Assembly: GCF_030161895.1 (NCBI RefSeq)
Contig: NZ_BSVB01000001.1
Span: 372,001 to 436,000, forward strand
Length of the DNA: 64,000 nt
Direction: 5' to 3'
Origin: Pseudolysinimonas kribbensis
GTDB taxonomy: Bacteria > Actinomycetota > Actinomycetes > Actinomycetales > Microbacteriaceae
Shown: in pieces, positions 36,243-46,528 of the stretch
How the letters are laid out: every line of letters starts with the position of its first letter
Numbering within the stretch: position 1 is the stretch's first letter
Made by a program: the position numbers and the translations under genes
The notes under the pieces: model-generated
What the model saw: only the letters and a program-made list of their open reading frames with translations
Database searches by the model: none
Told to the model about the DNA's origin: nothing

Positions 36243-39200
36243 TCATCCTGGGTAGTCGGCCGGGTCGTACTCGCGCACGTAAGTCTGCCCGCCGTTGGCG
36301 GTGATCCGGACCTTGAGCGGGCTCATGCGGAGAATCCCGCTGGCGTCGCAGCTGGCGTTGGCGACGAGCGGCGTCCAGGTCGCTCCGTTGTCGCAGGTGA
36401 CGTCCATCGCCGGGTAGCTGCCGGTCGGGATCGAGCCCCAGCTCCAGGTGCCGCCGAGCCCGCCGCTCCTCGCGGCGACGAGGCTGCCGAGCTGGCCGTT
36501 GTCGATCGGCTCGGGCAGCGCGAAGGTCCGCGACCAGTCGCTGCAGAGGCCGGGGAACGGGATCTCCTGCCAGATGTCGCAGGCCTTCAGCTGGAAGCCG
36601 ACGTCGGGATGCCCGTAGGCGGAGGGGTCGCTCAGCACGTCGCCGAGGCCCGCCGACCTCACCTCTCCCGGCACGCCGTTCACGACGATCCGGTACTGGA
36701 AGTCCGCGTTGCCGCTCGGCGCGGCGGATGCCAGCGTCGCATCCCAGTGCCCGGCCCCGTTCGGCACCGGCGCGCCGGCGCTCGCGCTCGTCACGACCGG
36801 CGGGATCGCCCGCGGCACCACCTGATTCGAGGCGATCCCCGTGCAGCCCTGGTGGTTCCACGCGAAGATCCACACCGTGTAGGTGGTGTTCGGGGCGAGT
36901 CCCCCGAACGTCGCCGACGATGTGTCGGGCCCGTACCGGGTGAACCCGGCCGGGGGCACGACGCTCCCCGAGCCGGCGTCGACGCCGGTGACCGAGCACA
37001 CCGGCTGCGCACCGCTCGTGATGAGCCCGAAGTAGTCGGTGATGGCGGCCCCGTTGGCGGCGAACGCCGACGACCAGCTCGCGGTGGCCGTCGTGCCCGT
37101 GGTCACGGAGGCCGACGCCGACACCGAGCCCACGGCCAGCGGAGGACCGGCCGGGATGCCGGTGCCGTCCGCCTCGTTCCAGGTCGCGAGGCTGTTCGGT
37201 GCGCTGTTGCGGGCGCTGATCGAGAACGCCGTGACCGCGCCGTTCGTGATCGACGCGCCCTGGACATTGCGCGCGTAGGCCGTGCCGGCGGGGTCCGAGG
37301 CGGCGACGCCCACGGTCACCACGACGCCGCCCACCGTCACGACGTACTGCGTGATGGGACTGCCGCCGCTCGTGACGGGCTTGGTCCAGGTCACCCGCAG
37401 GCCGCCGTCGAGGGCTTCGCCCCCGGGTTGTCCGGTGGCGGCGGGATGATGTCCGACCAGATCGATCCGGCCATCGTCTTCGCGGTGGAGGGCCCGATCG
37501 CGTTCACCGCGACGACCGAGATCGTGACGGCGTTGGCGGGCCCGTTGCCCGGCGTCGTCACCGCGCACCCCACCGTGGTCGTGCAGTTCGTCGTGGAGTC
37601 CACGGCGCCGGTGGACGGGTCGCTCAGCGTGACCACGTACCCGGTGATCGGGGAGTTGTTGAAGACCCCGGGCGTCCAGCCGATCTTGAGCAGTCGATCG
37701 CCGAACTCCGTCACCCGCACGTCCGAGACCGGGTCGGGAACGTCCTGCACCGAGATCGTCACCGTGCCCCAGACCTCGCGCGACGGGTCGCCGGTCGCAT
37801 CGGCGACCTCGTACTGCAGGGTCGCGTCGCCCGGCTCGGCGCTGGCGTCGACGTTCACCGCCAACCGGGATCGTGTGCTGTTCGGGGTGATCGTGACGCC
37901 CGCCGGCAGCGACGCCCCGTCGAGGCCCCGGATGTCGACCACCCGCAGCGGTGTCTCGGGGAACGGGTTGTTGGCCTCGTCGTTCGCGAGCACGTCGACC
38001 GTCGTCGTGCTGCCGCGCCGGGCGACCGCGCGATCCGGCACGGGCTGGGCGAGCGGTCGCGTGGAGGGCACCACCTGCAGCGTGATGAGCCCGGACTGAC
38101 CGTCGTTCACCGCGTCGCGCACGCCGATGCTCACCGTCTCGGACTTGCCGGTCGGCACGTCGTCGTCCGCCTTGACGGTCAGCCGCTGGCCGTTCAGGGT
38201 GACGCGGAAGTCGGCAGGCTTCGGATCGAGCACGGTGTACGCGAGCTCGTTCACGTCGGGATACGGGTAGTTCGTGAGCTTGACGAGGTCGAGCTCCTTG
38301 GCCTGCCCGGGCTCGAAGTCCACGACATTGCCGACGAAGTCCGGCGGCTGGTTGTCGCGGGGATTGACCTTGATGGGAAGGGTGAGGATCGCCGTGCGGC
38401 CGGCCCCCGTTGACCGAGCTGCCGTCGGTGACCTCGAACGTGATCGACGCCGGACCGAAGTAACGCGCCGCCGAGGTGTAGTGCAGCGTGTGCGCGTCGG
38501 CGACCAGGTCGTCGCCGTTGTCGTGGGTCGCCTTCACCGTGGCATCGTCGGTGATCCGCACGCCCCGGTCGGCCAGCGTGACGACGTAGTCGTCCAGGTC
38601 GATCGTGAGCGTCTGCTCGCTCTTGACGACGAGCGGCGGCGCCTTCGTGTTCAGCTGCGGCAGCGCGTCGTCGGTGCCGGGCACCCGGATGAACCCGTAC
38701 GACCGGATGCTCGAGTCGTCGGGGTGGGTCACGGAGAACGGGATGATCTGGCTCTTCGCCCCCACCTTCACCCGGATGTCGCCCCCGGGTTGCACCTCGG
38801 CGCCGCCGGCGTAGCCGGGCAGCAACCCGACCGTGAGCGACGACACCGGACCGTCGGCGAAGAACACGTTGTCGAGCACCGCGACGTCGAGGCTCGTGCG
38901 GTCGATGACGTCGCTCACCGTGAGCACCGTGTCCTGGACCACGGGGTACGCGAGCGGCGCCTTGGGGTCGACGGTCACGGTCACGAAGTTGGAGCTCGTG
39001 CCGCCGTACTCGTTCTGGATCGTGTAGACCGCCGCGTAGGTGCCGGGCGTCTTCGGCGGGGTGAGCTGCACGATCCGCCCCCGACGACCCGGGCCTTGGT
39101 GCCCGGCGTGTTCGCCTTCACCCCGGTCACGGTCAGCGGGCTGCCATCGGGATCGGAGTCGTTCGCGAGCACCTGCACCGAGATCGTGCGGCCCGGCCGC

Positions 39201-42138
39201 GCCTGGACGCGATCGGGGTTGGCCACCGGATTGCGCGCGCCGGCGAGCGGGGCGCTGATGCCGATCCGGATGGTGCCGGTCGCGCGTGCACCGAGCGCGT
39301 CGACGACGGTGTACTGGAAGGTGTCGGTTCCCGAGGAGTACGGGCCGGCCTGGTATTCGATGTCGGCGGCGCCGACGGCGAGCACGGAGCCCTTCTGCGG
39401 ATTGCTCGCGACCCCGATCAGCGACACCGAGTCGCCGTCCGGGTCGATGCCGCTCAGCGGGATCGGCACCTTGATCGAGTCGCCTCCCGCGAGCGCGCGC
39501 GCCACGACGCGCCGGGGTACCGGCGGGTTGTTGGTGGAGGCGTTCACCTCGCGCACCGAGATCGAGACGGTCGCCTCGGCGGTCTGCCCGTCGGGTCCGG
39601 CGATCGAGTAGATCGCCGAGTAGTTGCCCGCGGTCCGCGGCGCGAGGTAGCGCAGCACCGCGCCCGACGCGAACAGCAGACCGCCTCCGGCCGAGAGCGG
39701 CTGCGCGAGCTTCGGCACCAGCGTGATGGGCTTGCCGTCGGGCTGGGAGTCGTTGTCGAGCACCGGGATGTCGATGGTGTCGCCCACGCGCACGGTCACC
39801 TGGTCGTCGACGGCCACCGGCGGCTGCAGCTCGGTCGGCTCCGGGATCTCGACGACCGAGATCGTGCCGAGCGAGTCGGCCAGCCCGTTGCTGATGCGGT
39901 AGTTGAAGCCCACCGTCGTGCTGTCGAGCGGCCGGGTGAGCGTGACCCGGACCTCGTGCTGATCGAGCACCTCGGCCTCGACCGATCCGTTGACCGGCAC
40001 GTTCTCCAAGCCGGTCACGACGAGCACCCCGCCCGCCGGGTCGATGTCGGTCGACGTGGGATCGATCGTCTGGCTGGACAGTGCGGGCACGAAGATCGTC
40101 TTGGGCACCGTGATCGGCTTGCTGTCGGCATCCGGTGAGGCGACGACGATGCGCACGAGTCCGGAGGCGACGTGCGTGCCGTCGGTGACCGTGAAGTCGA
40201 CGTAGTGCGTGCCGACCTGGTCGCTCGAGAAGCTGAACGTGCCGTCGGCGAAGTTCGGGGTGATCGTCGCACCCGACTTCGCCGGCACCGCATTGAGCCG
40301 GATCGTGCCGTCGCCGCCGCGCACGTGATCGAGCGGGTTGAGCGTGAGGGCACGCCGGCCGTCGCGGGTGCCGCCCAGTCCTCCACCGTGATCGGCACCT
40401 GGCCCGGCGGCTTGACGGTGACCGAGAGGCTGCCGCCGCCCTGGGCCCGTCCGTCCGACATCGTGAGGGTGACCGACTTGGCGTTCGAGCCGGCGTCGCC
40501 GTCCGAGAAGGTGACGACGCCCTCGGGCGTGTGGGTCACGAGATCGCCGCTGGTCGAGACCGCGTCGACGAGGTAGAAGGGGTCGCCGTCGGGATCGACC
40601 CAGTCGGCCATCACCTGGGTCGAGATTCGGCCGCCCTGCTCCACCGTCGTCTTGGTGGTGCGCACCTGCTGCGGCGGCGAGTTCTCGCTCGGCGTGCGGA
40701 CGGCGACCTGCACCGTCGCCGCCGCCGTGCCGCCGCGACCGTCGGAGATCGTGTACCCGAAGTCGATCGTGCCGGACGCCGTGGGCGGCAGGGTGATCTG
40801 CAGCTCCTGGTCGCTGTTGATGAGGTCGATGCGGCCCCGAGCGGGATCGAGCTGGTCGAAGGAGTCGATGACCAGCACGTCGCCGTTCGGGTCGTAGTCG
40901 TTCAGCAGCACGGGCAGCACGCTCGAACGACCCGGTCGGGCCCCGAACGAGTCGTCGACGGCGACCGGCGGCTTCTGCTGGGGGTCGACGTCGGGCGGCA
41001 CGTCCTGGTCGTTCTGCTTCTGCTGCTGCTGATCGTCCTTCGTGATCAGGTCGCTCCAGTTGTCGATCAGCTGCCCGCCGTGCTGCACCGCCCAGGACGC
41101 ACCGCCGCGGGCGTCGTTGAGCACGACCCGTTCCGTGTTCACCAGGAACGACAGCGCCGCCGAGCCGACCATGCCGGGCAGGCGCAGCTCGGACGCGGCG
41201 GCGGTGCCGCAGCGCCGCCATCCCGCGCCGGAGCTCCACGCGGCGTAGACGCACTGCCCGAGCACGAGCGGGGCGGCCGGCGTTCCCGAGCGGTTGGAGA
41301 CCAGCCGGATCGGCGCCCCGCCGTCCAGCGGCACGGAGACGAGCCCCTGATCGCTCGCGATCAGCACGCGGTCGGCCGCCGGTCCCGGCTGCTGCAGGAC
41401 GGGGTCGGAGGCGCTCGGCAGCAGCCCTGAGAGGTCGACCGTGCGGCCCTGCAGCTGGAGCACGCGCGCCCCGGCATCGAGCACGGCCCACTGCCGGCCC
41501 ACCGAGGTCGTCTGGTAGGTCGACCCCTTGGCCAGGGTCGCGCGCCACTGGTCGTCGACGACATCCGAGGTCGCGGCGTCGACGCGGAAGACCTTGCCGG
41601 TCGAGGGCGCGTACGCGATGAGGGTGCCGTCCGGCCCGGTCGAGATGACCGAGTGCGCACCGAGGTCGAGGGTCGCGGGCCCGGTCGCGTCGAACGACGG
41701 CAGCTGATCCTCGTCGACCAGCCAGAGCTGGCCGGTGCCGCCCTCGTAGATCGCGACCCGGTCGCCGACGACCGCGACCTGCGGCTGCTGCGGCGGCAGC
41801 GCGATCGGCTGCCCGGCGGTCGAGGTGGCCGGATCGACGATCGAGACGGTCGCGTCGGCCCGGTCCACCAGCAGCACCTCGTCACCGGCCTGGGCCACGC
41901 TGAGCTGCGCGCCCTTGCTGTGGACGACCGAGTTCAGCTCGAGCACGGCCGGATTCGCACGGCCGATGACCTGGTCGTGCCCATTCGCGACCCACACCGA
42001 CCCGTCGCCGAGGTCGAGCTTCTGCGCCGTGTAGCCCGTCGAGACGATCGCGAGGGTCGCGACGACCGCCGCGACCGCCGTGCCGATCGCCGCGGTGGCG
42101 ACGACCGACTTGTGGGCGGCGATCCAGCGGCCGATCAT
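36243..42138 (-). CDS. Giant beta-propeller / cadherin-like / fibronectin III surface protein (four frameshifts)
   Basis: About 1,965 residues. A single N-terminal helix (residues ~12-33) anchors it with the rest outside. Residues ~40-375 are repeats like a beta-propeller (LLVDRADATVSIVDPATS, RVAIYEGGTGQLWLVDED). After a Gln/Lys/Asp linker come about ten Ig/cadherin-like repeats with the pattern PPVAVDDxxxVRxGDxxxIPVLxNDxxPDG (residues ~390-1460). Three or four Fn3 modules follow (LLKIGWTPGVFNNSPITGYV). There is no LPXTG signal. Breaks at 40374-40376, 39078-39082, 38404-38408 and 37420-37424 sit in C runs. The start overlaps the kinase stop (ATGA). It corresponds in position to Fn3 of the Bifidobacterium PFNA operon. 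Adhesion or wall sensing is inferred. Confidence 0.85.
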
Positions 42139-43565
42139 CCGGCATCCACGTCCAGGCACTTCTGGGCACTCGGATCACCGGTCTTGCCGTCGCGGTTGAC
42201 CGTCACCGTGATGCACACCGTCTCACCCGGCGATGCGGTCACGACGAAGCGTGCCGAGGGCTGCGTGGCCGGGGCGTCGGTGCCGGTCGCGACCTGGTAG
42301 ACGTCACCGTCCTGCAGTCCGGGGTCGGGCCAGGTGAACACGACCGAGTTGCCCTGCTGCCGCGCCTCGATGTTCGACACGACGGGGATCTCGTGCGACG
42401 CGGCCCCCACGCGCAGCAGCACGGCGAGCGTGATGGCGCCGAGCACGACGACGAGCGCGGCGGCGCCGACGAGCACCCACGTGGTCCGCTGCATGAGGCG
42501 CCAGGGCGAGGCGCCCGTGAGGCGCTTCGGCGAGCTCGCGTCATGGACCGTGCGCACCGCGGCCGGCGCCGCCGGGCTCGCGGGAGCCGCCGCCCGCCGC
42601 CGACGTCGCGCGGGCGCGGCATCCCGGCCGTTCGCGAGCGACCGCAGCCGGGTGCGGTCCTCCAGGTCCGAGACGGTGCCGAGCGCCCAGTCGTCGGTCG
42701 CGACCTCGATCGGCGTCTGCGCCAGCCCGAGCTCGGTCTCGATCTGCTGCAGCTCGCGCACGAACTCGAGCGCGCTCGCCGGCCGCTGCTCCGGACGGCG
42801 CGACATCGTGCGACGCAGCAGCTCCTCGAGGCTCGCGGGCACATCCGCACGTCCGATGGGCTGCGGCTTGGCCCGCGCGATCCGCGACATGAGGTCGCTC
42901 GAGGAGTTCGAGCCGCCCGGCACCTCGAACGGCGAGCGCCCGGCGAGCAGGGAGTACACGGTGGCGCCGAGGGCCCACACCTCGCTCGCGACGCTGCCGC
43001 CGGTCTCGTCGAGCAGCACCTCGGGCGCCGACCACGGGATCGAGAGCCCGACGGAGTCCTCCTCGCGCACCGCGGCGATCGTGGACGCGATCCCGAAGTC
43101 GGAGAGCACCGGATGCCCGTACGCCGTGAGCAGGATGTTGGAGGGCTTGATGTCGCGGTGCAGCACGCTCGCCCGATGGGCGGTCTCGACGGCGCTGCCG
43201 ATCCGGACGGCGATGCGCAGCACCTCGGCGACCGGGATCCGTTCGCGCCGGTAGCGCTCGCTGAGCGAGGCCGAGCACAGCTCCATGACGAGATACGGAC
43301 GGCCGTCGCCGGAGACGCCCGCCTGGTACACCGTGAGGATCGAGGGGTGCGCGCTGAGCTGGGCCATGAGGTTGGCCTCGGCCTGGAACATCTGCCGCAC
43401 CTGGTCGTTGACCAGCTCGCTCAGCATGACCTTGACCGCGACCTGGCGCCGGGGCATGTTCTGCTCGTAGAGGAAGACGTCGGCGAAGCCGCCCGAGCCG
43501 AGCACGTGCACGAAGGAGAAGCCGGGCAGGACAGGGGGCTGCGAGGGCAGACGACGGGCCACCAT
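42135..43565 (-). CDS. Membrane Ser/Thr protein kinase with extracellular Fn3-like domain
   Basis: Intact 476-residue Hanks-type kinase. It shows GSGGFADVFLYEQ (glycine loop), VAVKVM (Lys), VLHRDIKPSNILL, LSDFGIAST and WSAPEVLLDE. A basic linker precedes one helix (TTWVLVGAAALVVVLGAITL, about residues 355-380). The ~90-residue outer part (VVFTWPDPGLQDGDVYQVAT) looks like one Fn3 module. It corresponds to Pkb2 of the PFNA-type operon. ATG 43565 follows a purine-rich GGGAGAGGGGA site and a TAGAAT box. Upstream codons in the same frame belong to the PP2C gene, whose own stop is hidden by a frameshift. The giant protein next to it is a likely partner. Confidence 0.92.
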   Translation of the reverse strand: MVARRLPSQPPVLPGFSFVHVLGSGGFADVFLYEQNMPRRQVAVKVMLSELVNDQVRQMFQAEANLMAQLSAHPSILTVYQAGVSGDGRPYLVMELCSASLSERYRRERIPVAEVLRIAVRIGSAVETAHRASVLHRDIKPSNILLTAYGHPVLSDFGIASTIAAVREEDSVGLSIPWSAPEVLLDETGGSVASEVWALGATVYSLLAGRSPFEVPGGSNSSSDLMSRIARAKPQPIGRADVPASLEELLRRTMSRRPEQRPASALEFVRELQQIETELGLAQTPIEVATDDWALGTVSDLEDRTRLRSLANGRDAAPARRRRRAAAPASPAAPAAVRTVHDASSPKRLTGASPWRLMQRTTWVLVGAAALVVVLGAITLAVLLRVGAASHEIPVVSNIEARQQGNSVVFTWPDPGLQDGDVYQVATGTDAPATQPSARFVVTASPGETVCITVTVNRDGKTGDPSAQKCLDVDAG

Positions 43566-43593
43566 TCCCCTCTCCCAAGCGCCGAAACGCCCC

Positions 43594-43599
43594 ATTCTA
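43594..43599 (-). promoter_or_regulatory. -10 box (TAGAAT) upstream of the operon kinase
   Basis: TAGAAT lies 28 bp before ATG 43565 with a ribosome site between them, so it would give a short led message. This would let the kinase and later genes be read apart from FHA and PP2C. No clear -35. Confidence 0.4.
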
Positions 43600-43632
43600 G
43601 GCAGAGGCCCCTGGGTTCCCCGGTCGCGTCCC

Positions 43633-44437
43633 CTAACGGGGGAAGGCGTGTCGAGGGTGTCGCGGACGGCCAGCACGTCGACGATGACGACCGTCACGTT
43701 GTCGCGTCCGCCGGCCGCGAGCGCGGCGTCGACCAGTGCCGCGGCCGTCTCCCCGGCGGCATCCCGGCGGCGAGGTGCAGCCGGATGCGGTCGTCGCCGA
43801 TCTCCTTCGTCAGACCGTCCGAGCACAGCAGCAGCCGCAGCCCGGCGTGCGCGGGCACCGCCCACACGTCGGGGTCCGGATCGTCGTGGAACCCGATCGC
43901 GCGCGTGATGACGTTGGCCTCGGGATGGTGCTCCGCGTCGCGTCGCTCGATCATGCCGGCGTCGACGAGCTCCTGCACGACCGAGTGGTCGACGGTGAGC
44001 TGGGCGAGCTCGTTGTTCTCGAAGCGGTAGACCCGGCTGTCGCCGATGTTGAACACCGCGAAGACGGGCTCGCCGTCGTCGACCACGAGGGCCGCACCGG
44101 TGAGGGTCGTGCCGACGCCCGCCGGCATCCCGTCGCCCAGGGTGTCGATGTCGTGCGCGGCCTCGACGATCGCGGCCTCGAGGCGGGCCAGGTCGAGGAA
44201 CGCCGCCCCGCGCTCGCGCCCGAGCCGTTCGACGACGATCGCGCTGGCCCGATCGCCCGCCGAATGCCCGCCCATGCCGTCGGCGATCGCGAAGATCGGG
44301 AAGCCGATGACGGCGCTGTCCTCGTTCGCCTGTCGCTTGTGCCCGGTGTCGGTGCGGGCCGCCCAGGCCAGCACGAGCTCGCCGCGGTCGGGCAACGGGA
44401 TGTGGCGTTCGCGCCGGTCGCGCCCGACGATCGTCAT
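43633..44437 (-). CDS. PP2C-family Ser/Thr protein phosphatase (two frameshifts)
   Basis: Metal-dependent phosphatase that reverses Hanks-kinase phosphorylation; 268 residues after repair. Motifs in order: KRQANEDSAV, FAIADGMGGHSAGD, GTTLTGAALV, VFNIGDSRVYRF, LLLCSDGLTKEI and GGRDNVTVVIVDV, all with the metal-binding Asp residues. Breaks lie near 43757 (repair gives LAAGDAAGETAAAL) and at the G5 run 43638-43642, where one extra base exposes the TAG stop at 43633. It starts by ATGA overlap with the FHA gene and corresponds to PrpC of PFNA-type clusters. Confidence 0.9.
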
Positions 44438-44972
44438 CCCAGCACCTCGATCACGTTGCCGTCGCCGAGGTCGAGGTGGGTGCCGGCGGTGATCACCGAC
44501 GACTCCCCGCGCAGCAGGGTGCGCGCCGGCACGCCGGGCGCCTTCACGACGGTGCCGTTGGTCGAGAGCATGTCGCGCACGACGACGGTGCCGCCGACGG
44601 CGCTGAGGGCCAGATGCGTGGACGACACCTCCCGGCGCGGGGACGGCACGGCGACGAGCTGCGGGATGCCGGATGCCGGCACGCGCGGCAGCGTCGGGCT
44701 CCTCCCGACGTACACGGTGCCGCCCTCGATCTCCACGACGCCGCCGTCCGGCATGCGCACGCGGGGAGCCCCGCGCGGGGCGGGCGCCTCGGCCGGGGCG
44801 AGCACTGCGGGGGCGGGCTCGGGACGGGCACGGGCGCGGCGGGCGCGGGACGCCCCGCCGTCAGGATCGTGTCGTCCAGATCGGGGCCCGCCGAGGGCGC
44901 GACGATCACCGGCGCGCGCAGGACGGTCTCGTCATCCAGCGCCGTCGGATCCTCGACGTGGTCGGGTGCCAC
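44434..44972 (-). CDS. FHA-domain protein (frameshift)
   Basis: First gene of the kinase operon, 179 residues after repair. The N-terminal half is acidic and Pro/Ala-rich with Thr-containing stretches (ALDDETVLRAPV, LDDTILTAG) that look like kinase targets. The C-terminal FHA domain has TVYVGRSPTLPRVP, EVSSTHLALS and DMLSTNGTVVKAPG, the phosphothreonine-binding residues. A lost base at 44821-44823 breaks the linker. Start is GTG 44972, 6 nt after TAGCCT. A self-phosphorylated-Thr/FHA switch is possible by analogy with GarA-type proteins, but is not shown. Confidence 0.86.
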
Positions 44973-44978
44973 GGGCCG

Positions 44979-44984
44979 AGGCTA
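44979..44984 (-). promoter_or_regulatory. -10 box (TAGCCT) of the FHA-PP2C-kinase operon
   Basis: TAGCCT, 6 nt, then GTG 44972. Main promoter candidate of the 14-kb operon, in the 24-bp gap after the aldehyde dehydrogenase stop. Confidence 0.5.
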
Positions 44985-44996
44985 CTCCGCGCCGCG

Positions 44997-46433
44997 TCAT
45001 TCCCCGATGAAGCTCATGACGTGCTTGATGCGCGTGTAGTCCTCGAAGCCGTACATCGAGAGGTCCTTGCCGTACCCGGAGTGCTTGAACCCGCCGTGCG
45101 GCATCTCCGCGACGAGGGGGATGTGGGTGTTGATCCAGACGCAGCCGAAGTCCAGTCGCTTGGCGAAGCGCATCGCGCGGCCGTGGTCCCTGGTCCACAC
45201 GCTCGACGAGAGGCCGTATTTCACGCCGTTGGCCCAGGCCAGCGCCGTCGCCTCGTCGGCGAACGGCTGCACCGTGATGACGGGGCCGAAGATCTCGTTC
45301 TGGATCGCGTCGTCGGTCTGGGCGAGGCCGGTCACGACGGTCGGCTCGATGAAGTACCCGGCGGACCCCTGGCGCTCGCCACCGGTCTCCACGTGGGCGT
45401 TCGAGGGCAGCGCGTCGATCACGCCGAGCACGCGCTCGAACTGGCTCGCATTGTTGACGGGTCCGTAGAACGTGCCGGCATCGCGCGGGTCGCCCGTCGT
45501 GACGTTCTCCCCGACCCACCGCACGAGCTCGGCGACGAACGCGTCGTGCACCCGCTCGTGCACGAGCACCCGGGTCGCGGCCGTGCAGTCCTGGCCGGCG
45601 TTGAAGTAGCCGGCGGTGGCGATCCCCTCGACGGCTTTCGGGATGTCCGCGTCGTCGAACACGATCACGGGCGCCTTCCCGCCGAGCTCCAGGTGCACGC
45701 GCTTGACGTCGAGCGCGGCCGTCCCGGCGACCTCCATGCCGGCGCGCAGCGAGCCGGTGATCGAGACCATCTGCGGGATCGGGTGCTCGATCATCCGCTG
45801 TCCGGTGGTGCGGTCGCCCGTGATGACGTTGAGCACGCCCTTCGGCAGGAACTCCGCGGCGATCTCGGCGAGCAGCAGCGTCGACTGCGGCGTCGTGTCG
45901 GAGGGCTTCAGCACCGTCGTGTTGCCGGCCGCGATGGCGGGCGCGACCTTCCACACCGCCATGTTGAGCGGATAGTTCCAGGGGGTGACCTGGCCGATGA
46001 CGCCGACCGGCTCACGGCGGATGAAGCTCGTGTGGTCGGCCATGTACTCGCCGGCGCTGCGACCCTCGAGCACGCGGGCCGCCCCCGCGAAGAACCGGAT
46101 CTGGTCGACCGACAGCAGGATCTCGTCCTCCACGAGGGTCGTCCGCGGCTTGCCCGTGTCCTGGGACTCGAGGTCGGCGAACTCGTCGGCGCGCTTCTCC
46201 ATCTCGTCGGCGATGCGGAACAGAGCGAGCTGACGCTCGGCCGGCGTCGTCTCGCCCCACGTCTCGAACGCGGCCGCCGCCGCGCGGTAGGCCGTGTCGA
46301 CGTCCGCGGCGCTCGACACGGGCGAGGTGGCGTACGTCTTCTCGGTCGCCGGGTCGATCACGTCGAACCCGGCGTCGCCCGTCGCGGCCACGTAGGCGCC
46401 GTCGATGAAGTTCCTGAGGGTGGGGTCGGCCAT
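44997..46433 (-). CDS. Aldehyde dehydrogenase, gamma-aminobutyraldehyde type
   Basis: Intact 478-residue NAD(P)-dependent aldehyde dehydrogenase. It has the cofactor region VTPWNYPLNMAVWKVAPAIA, FTGSL-like VSITGSLRAG, the catalytic Glu in HLELGGKAPVIV and the nucleophile Cys in YFNAGQDCTAATRVLVHE. The closest style is gamma-aminobutyraldehyde dehydrogenase (PatD/PuuC), which makes GABA from putrescine-derived aldehyde. The start ATG 46433 follows TACGCT by 6 nt. It is divergent from an Lrp-type regulator. Together with potDABC and two gabT genes it suggests putrescine breakdown; the assignment within the family is inferred. Confidence 0.9.
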   Translation of the reverse strand: MADPTLRNFIDGAYVAATGDAGFDVIDPATEKTYATSPVSSAADVDTAYRAAAAAFETWGETTPAERQLALFRIADEMEKRADEFADLESQDTGKPRTTLVEDEILLSVDQIRFFAGAARVLEGRSAGEYMADHTSFIRREPVGVIGQVTPWNYPLNMAVWKVAPAIAAGNTTVLKPSDTTPQSTLLLAEIAAEFLPKGVLNVITGDRTTGQRMIEHPIPQMVSITGSLRAGMEVAGTAALDVKRVHLELGGKAPVIVFDDADIPKAVEGIATAGYFNAGQDCTAATRVLVHERVHDAFVAELVRWVGENVTTGDPRDAGTFYGPVNNASQFERVLGVIDALPSNAHVETGGERQGSAGYFIEPTVVTGLAQTDDAIQNEIFGPVITVQPFADEATALAWANGVKYGLSSSVWTRDHGRAMRFAKRLDFGCVWINTHIPLVAEMPHGGFKHSGYGKDLSMYGFEDYTRIKHVMSFIGE

Positions 46434-46439
46434 GCACCG

Positions 46440-46445
46440 AGCGTA
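46440..46445 (-). promoter_or_regulatory. -10 box (TACGCT) of the aldehyde dehydrogenase gene
   Basis: TACGCT, 6 nt, then ATG 46433. It is adjacent to an imperfect palindrome at 46453-46469. Confidence 0.5.
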
Positions 46446-46452
46446 ACGAGCG

Positions 46453-46469
46453 CTTCCCACTGGGTGAAG
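46453..46469. promoter_or_regulatory. Imperfect 17-bp palindrome between aldehyde dehydrogenase and lrp genes
   Basis: CTTCCCACTGGGTGAAG has CTTC/GAAG arms with partial inner symmetry. It lies 8 bp upstream of the aldehyde dehydrogenase -10 and 22 bp before the lrp -35, a fitting place for binding by the Lrp protein. Confidence 0.4.
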
Positions 46470-46490
46470 GGGCACGGGCTGCGGATCCGC

Positions 46491-46519
46491 TTGTCGCGCC
46501 CGGAGTCGGCTGACAGAAT
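46491..46519 (+). promoter_or_regulatory. Promoter of the Lrp-family gene
   Basis: -35 TTGTCG (46491), 17-bp spacer, -10 CAGAAT (46514). The predicted start falls at the GTG at 46529 or just before it. Confidence 0.45.
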
Positions 46520-46528
46520 CGGTGGACT

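Noticed and set aside
36243..42138. Several separate surface-protein genes
   Set aside because: The breaks fall in C runs within or between repeats, no ribosome sites or starts occur at them, and the repaired frame is continuous.
42135..43865. PP2C-kinase fusion protein
   Set aside because: The in-frame join depends on a G5 run; with six Gs PP2C ends at TAG 43633 and the kinase has its own ribosome site.
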